Counted from the first letter of the stretch, positions 1 to 9,203 are shown. The stretch is 32,464 bases of DNA from DASYUM01 sp036001225 (GCA_036001225.1 DASYUM010000011.1:1-32464); one strand, 5' to 3'. The notes: a model not told the origin generated them from the letters alone. Made by a program: numbers and translations.

Positions 1-278
1 CCGAGGCGCGCGAACCCGAAGATCGCGCCGCCGGGCGTCGCGGGGCTGGGGCCCCGCCGTCCGCGGCGCGCGAACCCGAAGATCGCGCCGCCGGGCGGCG
101 CGGGGCTGGGGCCCCGCCGCCCGGGGCGCGCTGCCCCAAAGACCGCGCCGAGGCGTATGCCGCGCCCGCGAGCCTCCGGGCGTCGCGGGGCTGGGGCCCC
201 GCCGCCCGGGGCGAGCCACCCGATGTTGAGGCGCGGCGAGGGCCGAGGACGACGCGATGCGACGGTTATCGGCACGGC
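1..278 (-). repeat. Intergenic hairpin repeat array 3' of nuoM
   Basis: This gene-free stretch begins 2 bp after the nuoM stop and runs off the left edge. Positions 1-60 and 61-120 are two 60-bp near-identical tandem units, and 121-150 starts a third. Positions 146-233 match 9312-9399 over 88 bp without a difference. Positions 256-278 (GATGCGACGGTTATCGGCAC followed by GGC) recur at 9422-9444 and, with one change, at 15894-15916. Three bulged hairpins are present at 31-64, 91-124 and 176-209. Each has a 7-bp GCGGGGC/GCCCCGC inner stem closed by a TGGG loop, a 2-nt bulge on one side, and a second 6-7 bp stem. Read on the minus strand, a GTG at 275 opens a frame that stays open to the edge of the window. 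I know no named family for this element. Confidence 0.85.
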
Positions 279-280
279 GG

Positions 281-1789
281 TCAGAAGTGCCACCAGGCGC
301 CGATGGACGGCCCCGCCTTCGCCTTGACCACCGAGATCAGCTCGGCCACCGTGCTCTCCATCCTCGCCGTGAACGGCTTCGGATAGACGCCGATCCACAC
401 GATGAGGACGAGGATCGGGACCAGGGTGGCCAGCTCACGGGCGTCGAGGTCGGGCAGCCGGCGGGTTTCCGGGTGTCGCACCGCCCCGAACGCCACCCGC
501 TGGTACATCCAGAGCATGTAGACGGCGGCGAAGATGATCCCGGCGGTGGCGAAGACGGTCGAGAGTCGCTGGACCTGAAAGGCGCCGACCAGGATCAGGA
601 ACTCGCCCACGAAGCCGTTCAGCCCCGGCAGCCCGATCGAGGAGAGGGTGACGAAGAGGAAAACGGCCGAGAAGACGGGGACCACCCCCCACAGCCCGCC
701 GTAATCGGCGATGAGTCGGGAGTGCCGGCGCTCGTAGATCATCCCGACCAGCAGGAAGAGCGCGCCCGTCGAGAGCCCGTGGTTGACCATCTGGAGAATG
801 CCGCCCACCACGCCCTGGGGGTTGAGGGCGAAGAGGCCGAGCATGACGAAGCCCAGGTGGCTCACCGACGAGTAGGCGATCAGCTTCTTGAGGTCGGGCT
901 GGACCATGGAGACCCAGGCGCCGTAGAGGATGCCGATGACGGCCAGCACGAAGATCGCGGGCGCGAAGGCGGCCGACGCGTGGGGGAAGAGCGGGAGGCA
1001 GAAGCGGAGGAAGCCGTAGGTCCCCATCTTGAGGAGGACCCCGGCCAGGATCACGCTGCCGGCCGTCGGTGCCTCCACGTGGGCGTCGGGGAGCCAGGTG
1101 TGGAAGGGGAACATCGGCACCTTGATCGCGAAGGCCAGCGCGAAGGCGAGGAACAGCGGCACCTGGACCCCGGGGGGCAGGATCATCTGGGCGATGGTCG
1201 GGTAGTCGAAGGTGTAGCTGCCACTCGTGCCGGCCTGCAGGTAGTAGAGGGTCAGGATCGCCAGCAACATCAAGGCCGAGCCGGCCATGGTGTAGAGGAT
1301 GAACTTCACGGCCGCGTAGATCCGGCGCGGTCCGCCCCACACCCCGATGATGAGGTACATCGGGATCAGCATGGCCTCCCAGAAGACGAAGAAGAGGAAG
1401 AGATCGAGCGCGCAGAAGACGCCCACCATCGCCGTCTCCAGCAGGAGCATGGCGATGAGGAACTCCTTGACCCGGGTGGTGATCTGGGTCCACGCCGAGA
1501 GGAGGCAGAGCGGAGTCAGGAACGTGGTGAGCAGGATGAGGAAGAGGCTGATCCCGTCCACCCCGAGGTGGTAGCTGATCCCCGAGCCGGGGATCCAGGG
1601 CTGCTGCTCCTCGAACTGCATTCCGCTCCGGCTCGGGTCGAAGATGATCAAGAGCAGCAGGGAGACCAGGAACGTCGCCGCGCTGATCGCGAGGGCGACC
1701 AGCCGGAGCCGCCGTTCGTCGCGCCGGTCGAGCAGCACCAGCGCGGCCGCCCCCAGGGCGGGCAGGAAGACGATCGCCGTCAGCAGCAC
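281..1789 (-). CDS. nuoM: NADH-quinone oxidoreductase subunit M
   Basis: NuoM (ND4-like) is one of the three antiporter-like proton-pumping subunits in the membrane arm of respiratory complex I. The 502-residue product is close to the usual length of about 500 and is hydrophobic throughout. The conserved pumping residues are visible: Glu138 in FWEAMLIPMYL, Lys223 in AIKVPMFPFHTWLPDAH and Lys254 in GVLLKMGTYGF, with LKKLIAYSSVSHLGF further on. I chose the GTG at 1789 because GGGAG lies upstream and the protein then begins VLLTAIVFLP as family members do. Reading further upstream adds a non-homologous Pro/Cys/Trp-rich extension through the gap. nuoL ends 52 bp upstream, so the two are co-transcribed. 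nuoN would be expected next, but the repeat at 1-278 follows instead. Confidence 0.97.
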   Translation of the reverse strand: MLLTAIVFLPALGAAALVLLDRRDERRLRLVALAISAATFLVSLLLLIIFDPSRSGMQFEEQQPWIPGSGISYHLGVDGISLFLILLTTFLTPLCLLSAWTQITTRVKEFLIAMLLLETAMVGVFCALDLFLFFVFWEAMLIPMYLIIGVWGGPRRIYAAVKFILYTMAGSALMLLAILTLYYLQAGTSGSYTFDYPTIAQMILPPGVQVPLFLAFALAFAIKVPMFPFHTWLPDAHVEAPTAGSVILAGVLLKMGTYGFLRFCLPLFPHASAAFAPAIFVLAVIGILYGAWVSMVQPDLKKLIAYSSVSHLGFVMLGLFALNPQGVVGGILQMVNHGLSTGALFLLVGMIYERRHSRLIADYGGLWGVVPVFSAVFLFVTLSSIGLPGLNGFVGEFLILVGAFQVQRLSTVFATAGIIFAAVYMLWMYQRVAFGAVRHPETRRLPDLDARELATLVPILVLIVWIGVYPKPFTARMESTVAELISVVKAKAGPSIGAWWHF

Positions 1790-1800
1790 GGCCTGATCTC

Positions 1801-1835
1801 CCGCTCCCCCCTCGGAGGAGAGGGCAGGGTGAGGG
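1801..1835. repeat. GC-rich half-palindrome in nuoL-nuoM gap
   Basis: On the minus strand the 52-bp gap between nuoL and nuoM reads CCCCCTCACCCTGCCCTCTC followed by CTCCGAGGGGGGAGCGGG. This is the style of the dispersed CCCTCACCCT...CCCTCTCC elements I recall from many GC-rich genomes, here present as one half plus a short inverted tail. The end overlaps the ribosome-binding region of nuoM. It is identified by resemblance only, since no second copy occurs in this window. Confidence 0.4.
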
Positions 1836-1841
1836 GGCTCG

Positions 1842-3725
1842 CTACCGTGGCCACAGCAGCAGCCCCAGCAGCGCCACCACGCCGATGAGCATGGTGAGCG
1901 CATAGTTCATCACGAAGCCGGTCTGGACCCGGCGGAGCCCGGCGGCGGCCCGCTCGACGACCGCCGCCAGTCCGTTGACGGCGGCGTCGATGACGCCGAG
2001 GTCGAACGTCTGGGCGCACCACCACGCCACCACCACCGTCGGCCGCACGAACAGCCGATCGTACAGCTCGTCCACGTAGTACTTGTGGAGCAGCAGGCGG
2101 TGCAGCGCGTTCTGTGGCTGACCCAGCTTCGCGACGTCGACCCGGCCGCGGCCGTACATCCGCCCGGCCAGCACCATGCCGACGACGGCCGCCAGCACCG
2201 AGACCGCCATGAGGCCCCAGGCCGGCCCGTGGTGCACGGCCTCCCGGGCCGGGCCGGGCCCGAGCACGGGATCGAGGAAGCGGCCGATCGGCGTCCCGCT
2301 CTCGGCCGGCAGGCCCCACACCCCGGCGACGGCCGCCAGCACGGCCAGGATCCCCAGCGGCACCGTCATCACGGGGGGGGATTCGTGGACGTGGTGGGCG
2401 ACGTCGGCCTCGACCCGGGAGCGGCCGAAGAAGGTCAGCGACAGCAGCCGCCACATGTAGAAGGCGGTCATGGCCGAGCCGAGCACGCCGAGGGCGAAGA
2501 TCGCGTAGCGGCGGGCGAACCACGCCCCGGCCAGGATCTCGTCCTTCGAGAAGAAGCCGGAGAACGGGGGCAGCCCCGAGATGGCGATCGTCGCGATCAG
2601 CATCGTGTTCCAGGTGACCGGCAGCCGCCGCCAGAGCCCGCCCATCTTGCGCAGGTCTTGCTCCCCGGCGAGGGCGTGGATCACCGAGCCGGCCCCCAGG
2701 AACAGGAGCGCCTTGAAGAAGGCGTGGGTGACGAGGTGATAGATCCCGGCCGCGTAGGCGCCCACCCCGACCCCGACGAACATGTAGCCGAGCTGGCTCA
2801 CCGTCGAGTAGGCCAGGATGCGCTTGATGTCGGTCTGGACGAGCCCGATGCTGGCGGCGAAGACGGCGGTGATGACGCCGACCCAGGCCACCACGTCGAG
2901 CGCCACGCCCGAGCGCTCGAACAGCGCGTGGGCGCGCGCCACCATGTAGACCCCGGCCGTCACCATGGTCGCGGCGTGGATGAGCGCCGAGACCGGGGTC
3001 GGGCCCTCCATGGCGTCGGGGAGCCAGGTATGGAGCGGCAGCTGGGCCGACTTGCCGCAGGCGCCCAGGAAGAGGAGGAGGCTGATCGCGGTCGCGGTGC
3101 CGACGGCCAGGTCCGGCGCCCGCGCGAAGACCTCGCCGTACTCCAGGGTGCCGAGGGTCGTCCAGATGAGCATGACGCCGAGGCCGAAGCCGAAGTCGCC
3201 CACCCGGTTGACGATGAAGGCCTTCTTGCCGGCGTTGGCGGCCGACTCCCGCGTGTACCAGAAGCCGATCAGGAGGTACGAGCAGAGACCGACCGCTTCC
3301 CAGAAGACGTAGAGGAGGAGGAAGTTGCCCGCCAGGACCAGCATCACCATCGAGAAAACGAAGAGATTCAGGTAGGTGAAGAAGCGGGGGTAGTCGGGGT
3401 CGTCGTGCATGTAGCCGATCGAGTACACGTGGATGAGGAAGCCGACTCCGGTGACGACCAGGAGCATCACCGCCGACAGCGGATCGAGCTGAAGGGTGAG
3501 CGGGGCTCGGAACGTCCCCGCGACGATCCAGTCCCACAGGGGCCCCACGAAGGTCGCCTGGTGCCGCCACACCTGCCAGAAGGCGGCGGCGGCGAAGACG
3601 AAGGCGACGCCGACCGAGGGCACGGCCACCCAGTGGGCTCGGTGCCCGAGCCGTCGCCCCCAGAAGAGGTTCACGAGAGCGGCCGCGAGCGGGAGCGCGG
3701 GAATGGGCCACAGGAGGTGGATCAT
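1842..3725 (-). CDS. nuoL: NADH-quinone oxidoreductase subunit L
   Basis: NuoL (ND5-like) is the distal proton-pumping subunit of complex I. The 627-residue protein is of normal length and carries the antiporter-family signatures: Glu143 in YVFWEAVGLCSYLLIGFWY, Lys225 in GACGKSAQLPLHTWLPDAMEG and, further on, TDIKRILAYSTVSQLGYM. The C-terminal part contains the lateral-helix region and a last hydrophobic segment ending LLLWPR. It starts at ATG 3725, only about 12 nt downstream of the predicted transcription start and without a clear Shine-Dalgarno sequence. It is the first gene of its transcript: nuoA-K are not upstream, so the nuo genes are split in this genome or continue leftwards. Confidence 0.97.
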   Translation of the reverse strand: MIHLLWPIPALPLAAALVNLFWGRRLGHRAHWVAVPSVGVAFVFAAAAFWQVWRHQATFVGPLWDWIVAGTFRAPLTLQLDPLSAVMLLVVTGVGFLIHVYSIGYMHDDPDYPRFFTYLNLFVFSMVMLVLAGNFLLLYVFWEAVGLCSYLLIGFWYTRESAANAGKKAFIVNRVGDFGFGLGVMLIWTTLGTLEYGEVFARAPDLAVGTATAISLLLFLGACGKSAQLPLHTWLPDAMEGPTPVSALIHAATMVTAGVYMVARAHALFERSGVALDVVAWVGVITAVFAASIGLVQTDIKRILAYSTVSQLGYMFVGVGVGAYAAGIYHLVTHAFFKALLFLGAGSVIHALAGEQDLRKMGGLWRRLPVTWNTMLIATIAISGLPPFSGFFSKDEILAGAWFARRYAIFALGVLGSAMTAFYMWRLLSLTFFGRSRVEADVAHHVHESPPVMTVPLGILAVLAAVAGVWGLPAESGTPIGRFLDPVLGPGPAREAVHHGPAWGLMAVSVLAAVVGMVLAGRMYGRGRVDVAKLGQPQNALHRLLLHKYYVDELYDRLFVRPTVVVAWWCAQTFDLGVIDAAVNGLAAVVERAAAGLRRVQTGFVMNYALTMLIGVVALLGLLLWPR

Positions 3726-3743
3726 CGGCGTGGGGCATCGGGT

Positions 3744-3772
3744 AGCCTAGCGGAAGCCCCCAGGGGTGTCAA
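3744..3772 (-). promoter_or_regulatory. Sigma70-type promoter of nuoLM
   Basis: On the minus strand TTGACA (3772-3767) is followed after exactly 17 bp by TAGGCT (3749-3744). The -35 box is a perfect consensus match. Transcription would begin near 3737, giving a leader of about 12 nt before the nuoL ATG at 3725. The core TGATTGACACCCC is shared with the tatA promoter at 29504-29532. Confidence 0.7.
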
Positions 3773-3807
3773 TCAGCGGCGAGGCTCGGGCCGGCGGACC
3801 CGCCGTT

Positions 3808-3827
3808 CGGGTGGCGTGGCCAACCCG
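3808..3827. promoter_or_regulatory. Inverted repeat, possible activator site
   Basis: CGGGTGGC (3808-3815), a 3-bp spacer and GCCAACCCG (3819-3827) form an inverted repeat with one unpaired base. It lies about 105 bp upstream of the start inferred for the sigma54-like promoter at 3896-3910, a typical distance for a bacterial enhancer-binding-protein site. A second, shorter dyad, CGCGATTTCGCG, lies at 3862-3873. Assignment as an activator site is inference. Confidence 0.3.
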
Positions 3828-3895
3828 CGGCGCGTCAGCGGCGTGTCGTCATGGGGAACCGCGCGATTTCGCGAGCGTGGGGGCAGCCCACCCGA

Positions 3896-3910
3896 TGGCA
3901 CGTGGTATGC
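3896..3910 (+). promoter_or_regulatory. Sigma54-like (-24/-12) promoter
   Basis: TGGCACGTGGTATGC matches the sigma54 consensus TGGCAC-N5-TTGC at every position except the first T of the -12 part. It has the obligatory GG and GC separated by exactly 10 bp. It lies 45 bp upstream of the ATG at 3955, and transcription would start near 3922. No convincing sigma70 boxes were seen in 3773-3954 on the plus strand. The gene for an NtrC-family sigma54 activator is 700 bp downstream on the other strand. Confidence 0.6.
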
Positions 3911-3954
3911 GTCCTTCGGGCGTGGCTCGGAATTCGACTTCCGGGAGGTGTAGG

Positions 3955-4461
3955 ATGACGACGATGAGGAACGACGAGCACTGGGTCCGGCACGGACTGG
4001 CGATCCTGGAGATGAGCGCGGGCGCCCTCAGCGTCACGCCGGCGCCCAGCCGGCGTGCGTTCCACGCCTTCGCGGCCCTGGCCCGCGGCCTGGCCGAGCG
4101 GGCCCCGGCGTGGCTCTCGCCATGGCCGGTCCTCGAGGCGGCGACGGTCGCTCGCGACGACCGCCTGCTGGCCGCGGTCTCGCTCGAGCGCGCCGGCCAT
4201 CGCCTCATCGTCGCCGAGCGCCGGCCCGCCCCCGGTGAGCTGAGCGTCACCGTCGTCCTCGAGTACTACCTTCACCTCGTCCACGACCATCTGCGGTCCT
4301 GCCGACTCGCAGCCCGGCGGCCGGCCGGCGTCGTAGGCCGGCTGCCCGGCGACGAGGCCGAGCTGGCCGAGGCCTTCGAGGAGGTCGAGCGCATCCTGCG
4401 GGGGACGGCGGATGTCGAGCGCCTGTCCGCCGTCTGGGAGACGCTCGCCGTCTCGGCCTAG
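3955..4461 (+). CDS. Hypothetical protein, lone plus-strand gene
   Basis: This is the only plus-strand gene in the window. The 168-residue product, beginning MTTMRNDEHWVRHGLAILEM, is not a family I recognise. It looks soluble: no signal peptide, no membrane segment, one cysteine, an aromatic-rich centre (EYYLHLVHDHL) and an acidic helix near the C terminus (DEAELAEAFEEVERIL). ATG 3955 is chosen because GGGAGGTG lies 4 nt upstream. Reading upstream to 3766 adds a low-complexity stretch across the promoter, so that start is unlikely. The gene has its own sigma54-like promoter and its own terminator (4466-4494), so it is a single-gene transcript. A longer frame on the opposite strand (3835-4548) lacks recognisable content. 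The ribosome-binding site, promoter and terminator are the main support that the gene is real. Confidence 0.7.
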   Translation: MTTMRNDEHWVRHGLAILEMSAGALSVTPAPSRRAFHAFAALARGLAERAPAWLSPWPVLEAATVARDDRLLAAVSLERAGHRLIVAERRPAPGELSVTVVLEYYLHLVHDHLRSCRLAARRPAGVVGRLPGDEAELAEAFEEVERILRGTADVERLSAVWETLAVSA

Positions 4462-4465
4462 TTCT

Positions 4466-4494
4466 TCGGAGGGGGCCTCGACGGCCCCCTCCGA
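4466..4494 (+). terminator. Terminator hairpin of the plus-strand gene
   Basis: A perfect 12-bp stem, TCGGAGGGGGCC (4466-4477) with GGCCCCCTCCGA (4483-4494) and a 5-nt loop, begins 4 nt after the stop codon. There is no T-run, so it is either a weak intrinsic terminator or a transcript-end stabiliser. Confidence 0.65.
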
Positions 4495-4515
4495 GACCTC
4501 CCCCAGGAAAAGATT

Positions 4516-4648
4516 GCGCCGGCAAAGCCGGCGCTCGGAGCGGAACACCCGGCAGTCGGCGGTACTGCCGAAGGTCTGCGTCCGCCTCGCGCCAGCCCTC
4601 CCGCGTTAGCGCAGACAAGGGCGGCTGCCGGCGGCCGCGCTCGCCGGC
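4516..4648. terminator. Hairpin cluster between convergent genes
   Basis: The rest of the 192-bp convergent gap holds three further perfect hairpins: 4516-4534 (8-bp stem, AAA loop), 4550-4570 (7-bp CGGCAGT/ACTGCCG) and 4627-4648 (7-bp GCCGGCG/CGCCGGC). The last lies 5 bp beyond the ntrC-like stop and can serve as its terminator on the minus strand. No gene or known RNA was recognised here. Confidence 0.5.
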
Positions 4649-4653
4649 TGAGC

Positions 4654-6104
<1,451 letters not shown>

Positions 6105-6105
<1 letters not shown>

Positions 6106-7217
6106 CACGGGGCCACGCTCCCCGGCGGCGCGGTCGGGAGGTAGCAGGCGAACGTCGTGCCCTTGCCCGGCGTGCTGCGGACGCGGAGGGCGCCGCGGTG
6201 CTCCTCCACGATCCGGTGGGCGAGGGCCAGGCCCAGCCCGAGCCCCCGCGGCTTCGTGGTGACGAAGGGATCGAAGACGCGGTCGCGCAGCTGGTCGGGA
6301 ATCCCCTCGCCCTCGTCGCTCACCAGCACCTCCACCAGCGGGCGGGGCCCGGCGCCGAGGTCCACCTTGGCGTAGACCGGATCGAGCGACATCCGCGTCG
6401 TCAGCGTGAGGCGGCCGCCGCCCGGCATCGCCTCGATCCCGTTCAGCACCAGGTTCTGGAAGACCTGCACCAGGCGGTCGGCGTCGGCCCACAGCGCGGG
6501 CAGGCTCGGGTCGTAGCGGCGGACGAGCTGGACCTCGTGGGCAAGGGCGGTCGGCTCGGCGAGGAGGCAGACCCGCTCCAGCAGCTCGTGGAGGTTCACC
6601 GCGCCGAAGATGAAGCGCATCGGCCGGCCGAGGTCGAGGAGCGCCTCCATCACCCGGTTCACGCGGTCGATCTCGGCCAGCATCACGGTCAGGTGCTCGC
6701 GGTAAGGGCCGACGCCCAGCTCGGTCTGGAGAAGCTGGGCCACGCCCCGGATGGCGCTCAACGGGTTGCGGATCTCGTGGGCGAGGGCGAGCGCCATCTG
6801 GCCCAGCGCGGCCAGCCGCTCGCCTCGCCGGACCTCGGCCTCGAGCGCCTTCAGCCGCGAGAGGTCGCGGAGGACGGCGACCGCGCCGCGGAGATCCCCG
6901 CCGGGTCCATGGAGGGGGGCCGTCTGCAGGCTCACCGGCACGCTCCCCCCACCCCCCAGCTCGACCTCGGACTCCGCCTCGGCCCGACCCTCGGCGAGCC
7001 GGATCGTCTCGGCCAGGTGCCGGACGAGCCGGGCCTCGGGCCCGACCAGGTCGCCGAGACCGCGGCCGACCGCGCGGGTCGACGAGCGGCCGAGCAGCGC
7101 CTCGGCGGCGGCGTTCCAGAGGAACACGGTCAGGTCGGGGCGGACGCCGATGACGGCGTCGGGGAGACTCGCCAGGAGCCCGCCGTAGTCGGGCGCGGGG
7201 GCGGGATAATGACTCAT
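6105..7217 (-). CDS. NtrB-like sensor histidine kinase with PAS domain
   Basis: A 370-residue soluble sensor kinase. Residues 10-120 form a PAS-type sensing domain (LLASLPDAVIGVRPDLTVFLWN...). The dimerisation/phospho-acceptor domain follows with His147 in LALAHEIRNPLSAIRG. The ATP-binding domain shows the N box (FQNLVLNGIEAM, Asn255/Asn259), the G1 box DEGEGIP from Asp301 and the F/G2 boxes DPFVTTKPRGLGLGL. No membrane segment is present, so the signal is cytosolic, as in NtrB. It overlaps the response regulator by one base and starts 6 nt after tsaD, so both belong to the tsaD transcript. Absence of glnA or other nitrogen genes nearby means a nitrogen role is not supported. Confidence 0.92.
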
Positions 7218-7223
7218 GACCGG

Positions 7224-8222
7224 CTACGCGAGCGGCAGCGTCGCCCGGGCGTTCAGCGTCAGGTCGGCCCGCTCACCCCGGGTCAGGCGCGCCGCGCCGG
7301 CGGCGGCGATCATCGCCGCGTTGTCCGTGCAGAAGCGAAGTGGCGGCGCACTCCACGCATAGCCCCGCTCGGCGCACTCGACCGCGAGGGCGTCGCGCAG
7401 CGCCCGGTTGGCGGCCACGCCGCCGGTCAGGAGGATCCGCCGGATGCCACGCTCGCGCGCCGCCCGGATCGCCCGCCGCACGAGCATCTTGACCACCGTG
7501 GCCTGAAACGAGGCGCAGACGTCGGCGACGCGCGCCGGCTCGAGGGGCCGGTGGTCGCGGACGTAGAGGCTCACCGCGGTCTTGAGGCCCGAAAAGGAGA
7601 AGTCGGGCGCGCCGTCCCGGATGTCGGCGACCGGGAACGCGATCGCGCGCGGGTCGCCATCCTGCGCCGTGCGCTCGATCACGGGCCCGCCGGGATAGCC
7701 GAGCCCGAGCAGCTTGGCCACCTTGTCGAAGGCCTCGCCGGCGGCGTCGTCGCGGGTCTGGCCGACCAGGTCGTACCGGAACGGCTCCGGACACGCGTAG
7801 AGAGCCGTGTGGCCCCCGGAGACGACGAGGGCGAGAAACGGATACTCGGCCCGGGGCTCGGCGAGGAAGCCGGCGAAGATGTGGCCCTCGAGGTGGTTCA
7901 CCCCGACCAGCGGGAGCCGGTGGGCGTAGGCGAAGCCCTTGGCCACCGAGAGCCCGACGAGGAGCGAGCCGACGAGACCCGGGCCACAGGTCACCGCGAT
8001 GCCGTCGAGGTCGGCCAGCCCGACCGCCGCCTCGCTCAGGGCGTGGGCGACGACCGGCAGCACGACCTCGAGGTGGCGCCGGGAGGCCAGCTCGGGCACC
8101 ACGCCGCCGTAGGCCCGGTGGATCGCGTCCTGCGACTGCACGACGTCGGCGCGCAGCGTCCCGTCGGCCCAGACGGCGGCGGCCGTCTCGTCGCAGGAGG
8201 TTTCGATGCCCAGCACGAGCAC
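7224..8222 (-). CDS. tsaD: tRNA threonylcarbamoyladenosine transferase TsaD
   Basis: TsaD is the ATPase/transferase subunit that attaches threonylcarbamoyl to A37 of ANN-decoding tRNAs, working with TsaB, TsaE and TsaC. The 332-residue length is typical. Visible signatures are the N-terminal GIETSCDET (5-13), the metal-binding NHLEGH with His110 and His114, the phosphate-loop SGGHTALY and the C-terminal FCTDNAAMIA. It lies 6 nt after the YibQ-family gene and 6 nt before the sensor kinase. No tsaB or tsaE is in the window. Confidence 0.97.
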   Translation of the reverse strand: MLVLGIETSCDETAAAVWADGTLRADVVQSQDAIHRAYGGVVPELASRRHLEVVLPVVAHALSEAAVGLADLDGIAVTCGPGLVGSLLVGLSVAKGFAYAHRLPLVGVNHLEGHIFAGFLAEPRAEYPFLALVVSGGHTALYACPEPFRYDLVGQTRDDAAGEAFDKVAKLLGLGYPGGPVIERTAQDGDPRAIAFPVADIRDGAPDFSFSGLKTAVSLYVRDHRPLEPARVADVCASFQATVVKMLVRRAIRAARERGIRRILLTGGVAANRALRDALAVECAERGYAWSAPPLRFCTDNAAMIAAAGAARLTRGERADLTLNARATLPLA

Positions 8223-8228
8223 CGCGGT

Positions 8229-9203
8229 CTACCCGGCGGCCCGGACGGCGCCCGCCTCCCGACTGAGAGCCCGTGAAGGAATCGTCACTTCCGTGTGAGC
8301 AGGGAGATACCCGGAGGGGGGGCCCGGGGGAGGAGCGCGCAGCTCCCCCCCGGCCTGACTGAGCAGCGCGGAGACCGGAACCAGGCGGAGCCCGCGCGCC
8401 TCCCACCCCGGCAGCGCCTCTTCGAGCAGCCGCACGGTCAGCAGCCGGCCGTGGCCGATGGCGACCACCGAGCCGTGCCGCTCCGCCCAGCGCGCGGCCT
8501 CGACCAGCCCGGCCCGCGCGGTCGCCTCGCGCTCGTCGGGATCGAGAAAGACCTGTCGTCGCGCGGCCGGGATGCCGAGCGCGCGGGCCAGGTCGTAGCC
8601 GACGCTACGCTGGCTGGTGAGGCTGTCCACGAAGAAGAGGCCCTGGAGGAACACCGGTTCGAGCAGCGCCCGCATCCGGGCGCGGTCCTCGGTGAACTGG
8701 GAGCCCATGCGGGTGGCGACGCCCACCGCGCCGGGGAGGCTGGCCAGCTGCTGGCGGGTCCGCCGCGTCACCTCGTCGGGCGTCATCGAGCTGAGGAGGA
8801 CGCCGGGGCCGGGATCCGCCTCGGGAAACCGGTAGGGCTCGAGCGGCAGCTGCACCAACACCTCCAGCCCCGCCCGCGCCGCGTCCCGCGCGATCCGGCG
8901 CGCGAGCGGCAGCTCCGGCAGCACCGCCACGGTGAGGGGGCGCCCGAGGGCGACCAGGCGGTCGAGGACGTCGGCGCGGCCGCCCAGCTCGTCCACGATG
9001 ACGGCGACGCGGCCGGCTGCGTTCCGCGGCAACGTCGGTCGTCCCGCCGGCGCGGGCCCGGCAGCCGGTCGCGGGGCCAAGTCACGCCACCGCAGGCCCA
9101 GGAGGGAGGGCGCTCCCCGCTGCGCCTGCCGGCGGTCGAGGAGGACGACCCCGGCGGCGAGGGCGACGAGGAGCACGCCGACGACCACCCACGCGAGGCG
9201 CAT
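8229..9203 (-). CDS. Divergent polysaccharide deacetylase (YibQ family)
   Basis: A 324-residue protein with one N-terminal membrane anchor (about 5-23) and an external domain of the divergent polysaccharide deacetylase family (COG2861, YibQ). It often sits with envC and ctpA, as here. The fold signatures are present: VAVIVDELGGR, VAVLPELPLAR, EVLVQLPLEP, VFLDPDEREA and VVAIGHGRL. The usual metal-site motifs look changed: IDD is VDE, the conserved NNHMGS reads ATRMGS, and the His-Pro-His after IGH is lost. It may therefore be a non-catalytic envelope protein. The start is ATG 9203; no strong Shine-Dalgarno sequence is seen. A repeat copy separates it from ctpA. Confidence 0.85.
   Translation of the reverse strand: MRLAWVVVGVLLVALAAGVVLLDRRQAQRGAPSLLGLRWRDLAPRPAAGPAPAGRPTLPRNAAGRVAVIVDELGGRADVLDRLVALGRPLTVAVLPELPLARRIARDAARAGLEVLVQLPLEPYRFPEADPGPGVLLSSMTPDEVTRRTRQQLASLPGAVGVATRMGSQFTEDRARMRALLEPVFLQGLFFVDSLTSQRSVGYDLARALGIPAARRQVFLDPDEREATARAGLVEAARWAERHGSVVAIGHGRLLTVRLLEEALPGWEARGLRLVPVSALLSQAGGELRAPPPGPPSGYLPAHTEVTIPSRALSREAGAVRAAG

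Noticed and set aside
1..150. CRISPR array
   Set aside because: The 60-bp units are contiguous and alike over their whole length, so there are no unique spacers; they contain a hairpin and recur elsewhere as dispersed copies. No cas gene is present.
257..1888. Long plus-strand open frame (543 codons) across nuoM
   Set aside because: It is the complement of a clear NuoM gene; its product is Arg/Asp/Glu/Gly-rich with no motif, as expected for antisense frames at about 70 % GC. The same applies to the long plus-strand frames at 2085-3953, 6198-8276, 10615-12504, 16358-18493, 18249-21290, 21629-23107, 25586-27595 and 27523-30921.
3773..3954. Further copy of the hairpin repeat family upstream of the orphan gene
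   Set aside because: Only short likenesses exist (for example CCCACCCGATG near 3886-3897); the hairpin and termini are absent, so chance in GC-rich sequence is the simpler explanation.
3835..4548. Minus-strand 237-codon frame opposite the orphan gene
   Set aside because: It has no recognisable domain and lies across the promoter and ribosome-binding site of the plus-strand gene, which has clear expression signals.
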